DNA from: an uncultured Muriicola sp.
GTDB taxonomy: Bacteria; Bacteroidota; Bacteroidia; Flavobacteriales; Flavobacteriaceae
NCBI GenBank assembly: GCA_945786965.1
Contig: CALZFZ010000103.1
Location: 1-34,798, forward strand
DNA length: 34,798 nt
Direction: 5' to 3'
In this document: one piece after another, positions 7,606 through 16,057 of the stretch
Layout of the letters: each line of letters begins with the position of its first letter
Position numbering within the stretch: position 1 is the first letter of the stretch
The notes under the pieces: generated by a model
Told to the model about the DNA's origin: nothing
What the model saw: the letters and a program-made list of their open reading frames with translations, nothing else
Databases searched by the model: none
Translations under genes and position numbers: made by a program

Positions 7606-8076
7606 TTATGCAATCTCCACCTTTTTTGGTTTTAATTTTTTGGCTTCAACTTTTTTCATCAATTTGAAGCTTAAAATTCCATCCATGTACTTGGCTTTTA
7701 GTTCTTCTTCTTTTACATTTTCTGGTAACAACAAGGATCTTTCAAAAGAATTGTAAGTAAACTCTTTTCGAGTGTAGTTTTCTTCTTTTTCTTCTTCTGT
7801 AAAGGTTTTTTCGGCTTTGATATTCAGATAGCCGTCCTCAATTGTTACTTCAAAGTCTTTTTTGTTAAATCCGGGTGCTGCCAATTCAATTTCAAAAAAC
7901 TTGTCGGTTTCCTTAATGTTAAGAGCAGGTTCCCCTTTTCTTCCATTCCAGAAATCTGTGTTCATTAATCCCTTGTTCCAAAAACGATTGTCAAAGAAAT
8001 CTTCCATATCGAAGAAATCGGAGGTAATCAAATTGGTAAAAGGTCGTGTCCGTTTGTTAAATTTTACCAGTGACAT
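7606..8076 (-). CDS. Small heat-shock protein, Hsp20/alpha-crystallin family
   Basis: I start at the ATG at 8076 (MSLVKFNKRTRPF), typical of flavobacterial Hsp20 proteins; an in-frame ATG at 8100 adds eight unconvincing residues. The 156-residue product has a Phe/Asn-rich N-terminal arm, an alpha-crystallin domain (about 45-145: ALNIKETDKFFEIELAAPGF, GYLNIKAEK, and the closing A-x-Y-x-D/N-G-I-L pattern in AKYMDGILSF), and a short Lys-rich tail. It holds unfolding clients in an ATP-independent way in the cytoplasm. The promoter carries the best -7 box of the local regulon. Confidence 0.95.
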   Translation of the reverse strand: MSLVKFNKRTRPFTNLITSDFFDMEDFFDNRFWNKGLMNTDFWNGRKGEPALNIKETDKFFEIELAAPGFNKKDFEVTIEDGYLNIKAEKTFTEEEKEENYTRKEFTYNSFERSLLLPENVKEEELKAKYMDGILSFKLMKKVEAKKLKPKKVEIA

Positions 8077-8113
8077 AATTATATATTTTAGGTTAAACAT
8101 TCATTAATCGTTG

Positions 8114-8156
8114 CAAAATTACTTCAACAATACTGCTTTGCATATGACGGCAATCA
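8114..8156 (-). promoter_or_regulatory. Crp/Fnr-like site and perfect -7 box for hsp20
   Basis: On the minus strand TAATTTTG (8121-8114) matches TAnnTTTG at all positions. The site TGACGGCAATCA (8145-8156, centre 8150.5) is 33.0 bp upstream; its arms have one mismatch (TGAC against ATCA). Confidence 0.65.
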
Positions 8157-8220
8157 GGTCAATGAAAATAATTGTTAACTACTGCATTTTGAGTTGTGTT
8201 ATAAATCTGGATTATGGGAC

Positions 8221-8263
8221 TGATAAATATCATATTAGTGCTCATTTTATCAACTTATTTTTA
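8221..8263 (+). promoter_or_regulatory. Crp/Fnr-like site and -7 box for the sigma-like gene
   Basis: TGATAAATATCA (8221-8232, centre 8226.5) is a perfect palindrome; TATTTTTA (8256-8263) lies exactly 33.0 bp downstream with five of six consensus matches. The leader to the ATG at 8318 is about 50 nt. Confidence 0.6.
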
Positions 8264-8317
8264 TGTAATTGTATTCGAGAGTTGCCATAACGCAATGTTC
8301 AATTTAAATCGAGAGAA

Positions 8318-9016
8318 ATGATAATTAAGCAATTACATAAACACAGGGAAGAGGAAGATTTTAAATCGTTCTACAGAAAAATAGTTAGTTATGTTCCCGA
8401 AGTAAAAGAATTTATAGCGAACAGTTTAAAAGCAGCCGAAAATGAAGGCCAAATTGATCGGGGTTATTACCATCCGGATGATTTGTTAGATGAGGTGTAC
8501 CTGGAAGTATTTACCAATTTCGATGCTGAATGGGACGTTAAAATGCTGCGGTATCTTCTCTTTAAAAAAGCCGTAGATAAAATAAATGAGAAAAAAGCCA
8601 TAGAAGTTGCGACATTAGCCTCATCCAGCACAGGTGCATTATTAAAGGAGGAGTTAGACAGGCTCAACGAAGATTTCACGACCGATGGTGATGGGGACCT
8701 GATCCTTAATACAGAACTCGACGATATCTCCTATAAGCAAACTAAGACCTCACGCAATACTGTGTATATGGATGCTTCGGTAGAGAACCCTATCCTGGAA
8801 AAACTTAAACTGGATGATGCCTTTCAATTATCTGCCCGGCGCAGGGCCTCGTTCGGATACCTTTACACTACCATACCCCATATCAGTAAAACCATTTTTG
8901 AGTTGTATGCCTTTGCGAACCAAACCGTGTCCGAAATCGCCTTGATCTTAGACATTGAAGAGGATAAAATAAATAAGGTTTTAAAAGTAGTTACTGAGCG
9001 GTTTAAAAGGGTATAA
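8318..9016 (+). CDS. Divergent sigma-70-like transcription factor
   Basis: This 232-residue soluble protein has a sigma-like architecture. Residues 10-95 form a helical region with the pattern YYHPDDLLDEVYLEVFTNF that resembles sigma region 2 (the DDLxQExFLxxF pattern). A poorly conserved acidic linker spans about 105-150. A C-terminal helix-turn-helix follows (about 190-230: ISKTIFELYAFANQTVSEIALILDIEEDKINKVL), close to sigma region 4 of ECF factors. It has no anti-sigma gene next to it and the linker is longer than in a standard ECF sigma. It could instead be a sigma-derived regulator that no longer binds polymerase. Its own FNR-like promoter suggests a cascade in the local stress regulon. 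Confidence 0.65.
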   Translation: MIIKQLHKHREEEDFKSFYRKIVSYVPEVKEFIANSLKAAENEGQIDRGYYHPDDLLDEVYLEVFTNFDAEWDVKMLRYLLFKKAVDKINEKKAIEVATLASSSTGALLKEELDRLNEDFTTDGDGDLILNTELDDISYKQTKTSRNTVYMDASVENPILEKLKLDDAFQLSARRRASFGYLYTTIPHISKTIFELYAFANQTVSEIALILDIEEDKINKVLKVVTERFKRV

Positions 9017-9055
9017 CAAATGCCATTCTACGGACATAGATAGCTGTAAAAAGTT

Positions 9056-9820
9056 TTATAGATCTATATTCAGCAAAACAGGACAATGGTCAGATCCAAA
9101 GTGATCGCCTAAAATTTCCACGGCCTTTACTTTACTGGCTATGGACTGGCTCACCAGGAAATAATCGATACGCCAGCCTGTGTTACGCTCCCTTGCTTTA
9201 AAGCGATAACTCCAATAGGTATAGGCAACGGTATCCGGATGCAGTTGCCTGAATGAATCTATGAGTCCGGCATTGATAAAATTATCCATCCCATCTATTT
9301 CTATCTGGGTATAGCCCGCTGTTTTATTGTAGTTGGCTTTGTCATTTTTCAGGTCGATAGGCCGGTGTGCCACATTAAAGTCGCCACATACGATCACCGG
9401 CTTGGTCTGTTCCTTTTCCTTTATATAATTCAGAAAAGCTCCATCCCATTCCTGCCGGTAGTCCAATCGGTCTAATTGCTGACCAGAATTAGGGACATAC
9501 ACATTGATCAAATGAAAAGCAGGATACTCCGCGCATTGGATCCTTCCTTCCAGATCGTGCTCTGGCACCCCCATATCCCTTGAACTATTCAAAGGCTCTT
9601 TTTTGGAAATGATGGCCGTGCCGGAATACCCTTTTTTTTCGGCCGAATTGGACAGAAGATGATAGCCGGTTATGGGCGCTAGGGCCTTGCTTACCTCCTC
9701 ATCCTGCGCTTTTGTCTCTTGCAGGCAAACTACATCGGCATCAAACTCCTTAAAAGATTTAAAGAAATCCTTTTTGACTATGGCCCGAATGCCGTTGATA
9801 TTCCATGATATGATCTTCAT
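9056..9820 (-). CDS. xth: Exodeoxyribonuclease III / AP endonuclease
   Basis: This 254-residue protein is full length for bacterial ExoIII-type enzymes. Visible active-site motifs are SWNINGIRA (Asn near residue 7), LQETKA (metal-binding Glu35), GDFNVAH (Asp-Asn pair), the WRIDYFLVS strand and the final GSDHCPV with the catalytic His. It cleaves DNA 5' to abasic sites and removes 3' blocking groups in base-excision repair. It is a stand-alone gene, 46 bp from the end of the copper operon on the same strand, and is probably transcribed separately or by read-through. Confidence 0.96.
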   Translation of the reverse strand: MKIISWNINGIRAIVKKDFFKSFKEFDADVVCLQETKAQDEEVSKALAPITGYHLLSNSAEKKGYSGTAIISKKEPLNSSRDMGVPEHDLEGRIQCAEYPAFHLINVYVPNSGQQLDRLDYRQEWDGAFLNYIKEKEQTKPVIVCGDFNVAHRPIDLKNDKANYNKTAGYTQIEIDGMDNFINAGLIDSFRQLHPDTVAYTYWSYRFKARERNTGWRIDYFLVSQSIASKVKAVEILGDHFGSDHCPVLLNIDL

Positions 9821-9866
9821 TGATAAAAAGTTTTATCCAAAAATACAATTCTATGATGCCAAAGTT

Positions 9867-11600
9867 TTAGAGTGTCATGGTGATTTCTCCGCAGGTGAGC
9901 ATGGCTTCTCCGTAATAAGGATTCCGAATCTCCTGTTCCCAGCTTAACCAGTCGGCCCCCTTGTTGCTGTTCGCCATAGGACAATGTTGAACATAAATTC
10001 GCTTATCAGGATCTATTAGGTTGGGTAAAATGGCTACAAAATGGTTTGAGAGGATGACAAATTGTTGCCGTTGTTTTTTAATAGAAGTATTCTCTGATAT
10101 AGCCATAAAAGATTTTTCCATAGCCTTTACCTGATCAATGGCAGCCCCCTTCAAGGCGGAAGTATTTACCCTTTTGAGTTGAGAAATTGCCTGTTCTGAT
10201 GCTTGTTGTACTTTTATAGGATCGGATTGAACCAAGGCATCTTTGAGACCCATATAGGAATCCAGGACGGGTTTAAGAGTCTTTTGAAATGCAGGTGATA
10301 CTTCCTGATTACCGGATTCCATGGTTGATCCCATTCCTTCATGTCCCTGATGCCCCATGTTCATGGTGCCTCCCTCATTCATCATAGACTTTTTACCTTT
10401 TAACTGCGCTGCTGCATCTACGGTAAAAGTACCATGCGTAACAATCTCATCTCCTGCCGCCAATCCGTCAAGCACTATATACCCCTCTTCTACGGCATCG
10501 CCCAATGTAATTTCACGGATCTCAAAAACCGGGTTTTCCACATCCGTTTTAAGATACACCAGCGATCGCCTCCCTGTCCATAACACTGCGCTCTGTGGGA
10601 TAATCAGACCCCCCTGGTCTTGAGTTTCTACAGCAACCACGCCTTCAACAAACATCCCCGGTTTTAAAAGATTCTTTTTATTCTCGATTTCGGCCCGGAT
10701 CTTTACCGTGCGTTTGGTTGCGCTTAATACAGGGTCTATAAATGTGATTTTTGCCGCCATACTATTATTTGGATAAGCCAGCGCTTTAACCTGTATTTCC
10801 TGTCCTTTTTTCAATTGAGATACCTGATTCTCATAGCCATCGAATACAGCCCATACCGTAGTTAAATTGACTATTTTTAATAGGGGTGCGCCCTGTTTTA
10901 TATAATCGCCTTCATCAACCATAATTTTAGATACAATTCCGGATATGGAGGAATAGATTGGGAAACTCTCCTGGACCCTGCCTGAACTTTCTATTGCCGA
11001 AATCTGTTTGTCTGTTAACTTCCAAAGCTTCAGCTTATTCTTTACTGCCAGATATAAGGAGGGCTGTGATTCTTTTAAACTCATGGCCGTAAGCAATTCC
11101 TGTTGTGCCGATACTAACTGAGGGGAATAGATACTCGCCAATGGCTGACCCTGGCGTACTTGCTGACCTTCATAGTTTACGTACAGTTTTTCGATCCTGC
11201 CATCAAAATAGGCTGCCTGAGTAGCATTTTGTTCCTCATTTTCCTGTATTAATCCCGAGAGTTTCAGGGATTGTCCGCCCAAAGTACCTTGTCCCAGCAC
11301 CGTGGTCTGAATATCAGCAAGAGCCATGGCGTTCTTAGACAAGGTAAACTGGGTATCAGAAAGTTCATTAGAATCCGTATCTGCCAGAATAAGATCCATA
11401 CCGCAAATAGGGCAATTACCGGGGGTAGTTTGCCGAATTTGGGGATGCATGGAGCAGGTCCAAATCTGATCTTCCCCCATTTCCAACTCATGGTCATGGG
11501 TGTCACCCAATTGCACATTGGGGGATTCATGAAACATAAAATACCCGGCTAAAATGCCTGCTAAAACTGCAATGCCAACGTAAATGATCATTTTTTTCAT
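9867..11600 (-). CDS. cusB: CusB-type periplasmic adaptor with metal-binding N-domain and DUF3347 tail
   Basis: The 577 residues hold three parts. After an N-terminal anchor helix (4-22) comes a His-rich spacer and a small heavy-metal-binding domain (about 47-70) with C-S-M-H-P and C-P-I-C-G-M-D. Then follows a HlyD/RND adaptor (about 110-400) with barrel-sandwich halves (AYFDGRIEKLYVNYEGQQV; SGIVSKIMVDEGDYIKQG). The tail (about 435-577) is a DUF3347-like domain with a Met/His spacer and a terminal C-P-M-A and C-G-E-I pair. The adaptor links CusA to CusC, and the extra domains probably bind Cu(I)/Ag(I) and pass it to the pump. It is last in the copper operon, 4 bp after the PepSY gene. Confidence 0.93.
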   Translation of the reverse strand: MKKMIIYVGIAVLAGILAGYFMFHESPNVQLGDTHDHELEMGEDQIWTCSMHPQIRQTTPGNCPICGMDLILADTDSNELSDTQFTLSKNAMALADIQTTVLGQGTLGGQSLKLSGLIQENEEQNATQAAYFDGRIEKLYVNYEGQQVRQGQPLASIYSPQLVSAQQELLTAMSLKESQPSLYLAVKNKLKLWKLTDKQISAIESSGRVQESFPIYSSISGIVSKIMVDEGDYIKQGAPLLKIVNLTTVWAVFDGYENQVSQLKKGQEIQVKALAYPNNSMAAKITFIDPVLSATKRTVKIRAEIENKKNLLKPGMFVEGVVAVETQDQGGLIIPQSAVLWTGRRSLVYLKTDVENPVFEIREITLGDAVEEGYIVLDGLAAGDEIVTHGTFTVDAAAQLKGKKSMMNEGGTMNMGHQGHEGMGSTMESGNQEVSPAFQKTLKPVLDSYMGLKDALVQSDPIKVQQASEQAISQLKRVNTSALKGAAIDQVKAMEKSFMAISENTSIKKQRQQFVILSNHFVAILPNLIDPDKRIYVQHCPMANSNKGADWLSWEQEIRNPYYGEAMLTCGEITMTL

Positions 11601-11604
11601 GGTG

Positions 11605-12318
11605 CTATTTTTTTTTCTTTATTTTTTTACTGATTGTTGAAGAACTTATGTAAAAAAGAGTAAATCCGCTTATTACAGTAATAAGTCCCATCAGGGAAAA
11701 TATTCGAAGTAATAAGGTGTTAAAATCATCCCTTCCCTGGTAATCCATCGTGTGTGTCATCCATAAGAAATCGAACCACCGCCAATCCCTGAATCGAACG
11801 GTCTGAAAAGCTCCGTCCCTGATAGAGACATAGGCTTTGATATTTTCAGGAGTGTCATACGATATTACATAGGCCGGCAGTGGTTTTTCACGGTACTCAT
11901 GATGGCTGCCTGCTTCTTCAATTCGTTCTATACTGTTAACCTTTAACGAAGGAAGCATTTGAGTTCCGGCAATATACACGGCTTCTTCCCGGGTAATTTC
12001 ATTTTTTACGACGCCGGTTTGGGCGTCAATCAAGTAACTCTCATTGATCCAGTAATAAGGCTTGGCCCCAATTTCCCTTAATTCCAGGGAAGCTATTTCT
12101 TTAGGGTTCGAAATAGATGCCGGACTTACAAGATTGTTAAAAGTCATGGTGACCGGGTTTTCCTTTCGAAAATGATCCCCATGGATCTCATCAATATCGG
12201 TCCAGCTAAAATAGATGCCGCTTATCGTCCACATTAAAAATTGGATCCCAAGGAATAGCCCCAGGTATCGGTGCGCTTTACGAATTTTTTTCGCTGTTTT
12301 ACGTTTTACCATGAGCAT
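11605..12318 (-). CDS. PepSY-domain membrane protein of the copper operon
   Basis: This 237-residue protein has one membrane helix near the N-terminus (about 18-37, after KIRKAHRYLGLFLGIQF) and one near the C-terminus (about 205-228) with a periplasmic region between them. The HRYLG...W-x-x-SG-I-Y-F-S-W pattern is that of PepSY-associated membrane proteins. The loop contains PepSY-like repeats (ITREEAVYIAG; YVSIRDGAF). The start ATG overlaps the copA stop as TAATG, so translation is coupled. Such proteins often sit beside copper and iron transporters and may reduce or hand over metal, but no biochemical role is established. Confidence 0.85.
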   Translation of the reverse strand: MLMVKRKTAKKIRKAHRYLGLFLGIQFLMWTISGIYFSWTDIDEIHGDHFRKENPVTMTFNNLVSPASISNPKEIASLELREIGAKPYYWINESYLIDAQTGVVKNEITREEAVYIAGTQMLPSLKVNSIERIEEAGSHHEYREKPLPAYVISYDTPENIKAYVSIRDGAFQTVRFRDWRWFDFLWMTHTMDYQGRDDFNTLLLRIFSLMGLITVISGFTLFYISSSTISKKIKKKK

Positions 12319-14819
12319 TAGTCTATGTTGGTTGTTTTTAATCTTAAAGCATTAGCAATGACTGAAACAGAACTAAAGCTCATCGCTGCCGCGGCGATCA
12401 TTGGCGATAATAAGATTCCGAAAACCGGAAACAGCGCGCCTGCGGCCACAGGGACACCCACAGTATTGTATATCAAGGCAAAAAACAAATTCTGTTTAAT
12501 GTTCTTCATTACCTTATCGCTTAAATTCTTCGCTTTCACCACACCGTGCAAATCTCCTTTTACCAGGGTAATAGAAGCACTTTCGATCGCAACATCGGTA
12601 CCAGTGCCCATCGCAATTCCCACATGGCTCTTTGCAAGGGCCGGGGCATCATTGATGCCATCACCCGCCATGGCCACAATTTTGCCCTGTTCCTGTAACT
12701 TTTCTACTTCCTTTAATTTATCTTCCGGGAGCATCCCCGCTTTGTAATCGGTTAAATTCAATTCAGTTGCCACCGCTTGTGCGGTATCCTGATTATCCCC
12801 TGTAAGCATGATGACATCAACGCCGCTTTCCTGTAGCTCCCTAATAGCTTTTTTGCTGGTCGCTTTAATTTTATCCCCGATAACTACATACCCTTCTACT
12901 ACCCCATCGATAGCGACGTAGGAAACCGTTTTACCCTGTTTTTGAAACGACCTCACTTTTTCCTGTGCTTCAGTTTTAAGAGATGCATTGGCAACCTTCA
13001 TCATTTTGCTGTTTCCCAGGGCCACTCTCTTTCCTACAATACTTCCCTCCACGCCTTTCCCAGTTACAGCCTTGAAATTTTCTGTCTTTAGAAGTTCTGT
13101 TCCTTTTTCTTTTGCGTACTTCACGGTAGCCTCTGCCAGCGGATGTTCACTCATACTGTTTACCGAAGCAACATATTGCAGCACTTCAGATTCAGAATAC
13201 GAGCCGTCTAGTACGCCTATTTTTTCTACAGAAGGTTTCCCCTCGGTTATGGTTCCGGTTTTATCTACTATTAGGGTATCTACCTTATTCATTTTCTCCA
13301 GGGCTTCCGCATTTTTAATAAGGACGCCATTCTGAGCCCCTTTTCCTACGCCAACCATCACAGACATGGGCGTTGCGAGGCCTAAAGCACAAGGGCAGGC
13401 AATAATCAGAACAGCGATGGCATTCACCAGAGCATATACCTGGGCAGGCTCTGGGCCCCAAAGCGACCAAACTACATATGTCATTACGGCAATGATAACC
13501 ACTACAGGAACAAAAAAACTTGAAATTTTATCTGCCAATTTTTGGATGGGTGCCTTAGACCTGCTGGCTTCATTAACCATCTGAATAATTTGGGAGAGCA
13601 GTGTGTCCGATCCAACTTTTTCAGCCTTCATCAGGAAGGACTGATTTCCGTTGATGGTACCACTGCTTACAGTATCGCCTACAGATTTATTTACCGGTAT
13701 AGGTTCTCCCGTGATCATGGATTCATCCACAGTTGTTTGCCCCTCGGTTAGTGAACCATCTACGGGGATTTTATCCCCGGGTTTTACCCGAAGTATATCG
13801 CCCACTTCAATCTCTTCAATTCTAATTTCCTCTTCCATGCCATTTTTTACCCTGATAGCCTTATTTGGAGCCAGTTTAAGCAATTCCTTTATGGCCGTAT
13901 TGGTTTTGCCATGCGCCCTGGCTTCCAGCACTTGTCCCAAAAGTACCAGGGTAAGTATGACCGTTGCAGCCTCAAAATATACATGAACCGTCCCTGAACC
14001 TGTTTTAAACTGTGCCGGGAAAAAATCCGGGAAAAACATTCCAAAAACACTGAATAACCAAGCCACTCCCGAACCGATGCCAATAAGGGTGAACATGTTC
14101 AGGTTCCACGTCTTAATACTGCGATAGGCACGCTCAAAGAACATCCAGGTGGCATAAAACACTACCGGGATTGACAAACCAAATTGAATCCAATTCCAAT
14201 TTTTCTGTGACATGATCTCATACAAGGGATTATCCGGTACCATTTCGGACATGGCAATCAAAAATATTGGCAGCGTGAAAGCCAGGGCTATCCAGAATTT
14301 ATTAAGCAATTTTCTATAATTTTTTTCCTCTGCAGAAAGATCGGCTTTCATTGGAACCAATTCCATACCACAAATAGGACATGCCCCCGGCTGGTCTTTT
14401 AAAATTTCAGGATGCATGGGACAGGTATATTGAACATCCGCAATCTTGGATAAATTCACTTCTTCTACCAGATCCATCCCACATACCGGGCAATCACCAG
14501 CTTTATCGTAGGTTGTTTCTCCTTCACAATGCATTGGACAATAGAAGGTGCCTGTGCCTTTACCCTTTGGATCGGTGTCCTGCATTTCGGTTGTATGATG
14601 ATGCGTTCCGGGTTTATGGATACTATAACGCCCTCCGTCATTCTTTAAGGCCTCCTTAAAATGCTTCAGGGGAATATGAGATTTCATTTCAATGGAAGCT
14701 TCCGCTTTATCCAAGTCTACCACAACATTGGTAACACCTTCTACTTTTGAAAGTGTTTCAGCTACATGGTTGCGGCAACCATTGCAAGTCATCCCGTGTA
14801 TGTGATAGGTGTGTTGCAT
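12318..14819 (-). CDS. copA: Copper-translocating P1B-type ATPase (CopA-like)
   Basis: The 833 residues run in order: an HMA domain (1-70) with G-M-T-C-N-G-C, Cys12 and Cys15; two heavy-metal-binding domains at about 92-117 (CPMHC...CPVCGM) and 131-157 (CPMHP...CPICGM); membrane helices from 172; TGE (370-372); the metal-entry motif CPC (475-477) in [13 protein letters not shown] with Asp519; SEHPLAEA; and GDGINDAPA. This is the signature of class P1B-1 Cu(I)/Ag(I) exporters. The short duplicated CPMHP/CPICGM domains are extra to the E. coli form. It exports Cu(I) from the cytoplasm to the periplasm, where the Cus proteins next to it can take over. Confidence 0.96.
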   Translation of the reverse strand: MQHTYHIHGMTCNGCRNHVAETLSKVEGVTNVVVDLDKAEASIEMKSHIPLKHFKEALKNDGGRYSIHKPGTHHHTTEMQDTDPKGKGTGTFYCPMHCEGETTYDKAGDCPVCGMDLVEEVNLSKIADVQYTCPMHPEILKDQPGACPICGMELVPMKADLSAEEKNYRKLLNKFWIALAFTLPIFLIAMSEMVPDNPLYEIMSQKNWNWIQFGLSIPVVFYATWMFFERAYRSIKTWNLNMFTLIGIGSGVAWLFSVFGMFFPDFFPAQFKTGSGTVHVYFEAATVILTLVLLGQVLEARAHGKTNTAIKELLKLAPNKAIRVKNGMEEEIRIEEIEVGDILRVKPGDKIPVDGSLTEGQTTVDESMITGEPIPVNKSVGDTVSSGTINGNQSFLMKAEKVGSDTLLSQIIQMVNEASRSKAPIQKLADKISSFFVPVVVIIAVMTYVVWSLWGPEPAQVYALVNAIAVLIIACPCALGLATPMSVMVGVGKGAQNGVLIKNAEALEKMNKVDTLIVDKTGTITEGKPSVEKIGVLDGSYSESEVLQYVASVNSMSEHPLAEATVKYAKEKGTELLKTENFKAVTGKGVEGSIVGKRVALGNSKMMKVANASLKTEAQEKVRSFQKQGKTVSYVAIDGVVEGYVVIGDKIKATSKKAIRELQESGVDVIMLTGDNQDTAQAVATELNLTDYKAGMLPEDKLKEVEKLQEQGKIVAMAGDGINDAPALAKSHVGIAMGTGTDVAIESASITLVKGDLHGVVKAKNLSDKVMKNIKQNLFFALIYNTVGVPVAAGALFPVFGILLSPMIAAAAMSFSSVSVIANALRLKTTNID

Positions 14820-14836
14820 TTTTTATTTGTTTGTTT

Positions 14837-16057
14837 TTATAGATTCGATAGATAATTGATGATCGCCATCTGGTTGTAATAACTATTCACCGCTTCAATT
14901 TGATTCATTTGAAATTTTAATTGCAGTTCTTGTATATCGAGTACATCATTAAAATCGATTGTACCGGTTTCGTAGTTTTTGATCAAAATTTCTTCTGCAT
15001 TTCCAGCTTTTTTCAAATTCTCTGATTGCGATACAAAACGTATCCTGGCCGAATTTCGTTTGCTTACCGCCTCGGCCAGCTGTGTCTTCAGAGCATTGTA
15101 ACGTTCTTTGCGCATCGCTTCCAATTCCTTTTTACGCAGCGCATTTTGCTTTCCGAGTGAGGAATACTTATTGTTAAAGATAGGGACGGAAACGGAAACC
15201 ATTGGCATTACCATATCCTTTCCGTTGTCCATAAATAAAACGTCTGTGCGCTCGGCAACCGGCACATAGTCTACTCCAATTCCCAACATGGGCGATGCTT
15301 CTTTTTTCACCAACAAATCGTCTTTCAGGACAGATTCGTACAATTTATCATATTTTAAAAGTTCCGGATGTAACCTTAAACTATCGCTGGCAATAAGACC
15401 ATCTTCTTTTGGGAGTGTAAAAGTATCCAGGATACTAATAGGAATATTCTCATCCCGGTTCAACAGGTTGTTCAAGCCACTTTCTTCTGCCAAATACCGC
15501 TGCTGTAGTACTTTTAGTTGTTCTACTAATTCATTTTGCCGTATTTGCAATTGCAATACATCCACTGCAGAGGTCATGCCACCTTCAACTCCTTTCAAAG
15601 CCAATTGTTCATAGGTCATGAGCAATTCAACATTCTCCTCTAAGACCTTTGAGGCAGCATTTATGGCATACAAACGATAGTATGCTTGTGAAATTCCCAG
15701 CGTCAATTTCCTTTTAGCAATTACCAGATCTACATAGTCTGCTTCAGCCATGGAACCGGCATAATTCTCACGGGCGGTAATAGTTCCAAACCAGGGTAGC
15801 ATTTGCTTAACCCCAAACCGCGCCTTTTGCGCCCCGGTCCTGGTTTCCGTTTCACTAGCAAAATATCCTGCACTGAATTCGGTATTCGGTAAGGTATTAA
15901 CTTCATTGACCTTTTCAGTGGCGATGGTATAACGAATTTCCAATGCCTGAATTTCAGGGTTGTTCATTAAACCTTGTTCAAGTAATGATTCCAATTGTTG
16001 GGTGTATCCTATGTTAATGAATACAATGCCTACTAGTATTTGAATTACTTTTTTCAT
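14837..16057 (-). CDS. cusC: TolC-family outer-membrane factor (CusC-like)
   Basis: I start at the ATG at 16057, which overlaps the cusA stop as ATGA and gives a clean signal peptide (MKKVIQILVGIVFINIGYTQ). The reading frame extends 64 codons further upstream, but this lies inside cusA and has no signal. The 406-residue product has two internal repeats of long coiled helices separated by strands (FSAGYFASE; VSVSVPIFNN), the outer-membrane efflux protein pattern. It forms the trimeric exit duct for CusA/CusB. It lacks an N-terminal lipid cysteine, unlike E. coli CusC. Confidence 0.93.
   Translation of the reverse strand: MKKVIQILVGIVFINIGYTQQLESLLEQGLMNNPEIQALEIRYTIATEKVNEVNTLPNTEFSAGYFASETETRTGAQKARFGVKQMLPWFGTITARENYAGSMAEADYVDLVIAKRKLTLGISQAYYRLYAINAASKVLEENVELLMTYEQLALKGVEGGMTSAVDVLQLQIRQNELVEQLKVLQQRYLAEESGLNNLLNRDENIPISILDTFTLPKEDGLIASDSLRLHPELLKYDKLYESVLKDDLLVKKEASPMLGIGVDYVPVAERTDVLFMDNGKDMVMPMVSVSVPIFNNKYSSLGKQNALRKKELEAMRKERYNALKTQLAEAVSKRNSARIRFVSQSENLKKAGNAEEILIKNYETGTIDFNDVLDIQELQLKFQMNQIEAVNSYYNQMAIINYLSNL

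Noticed and set aside
10357-13986. Long antisense frames opposite cusB and copA
   Set aside because: They shadow well-supported genes, lack recognisable domains and have biased composition expected from the opposite strand.
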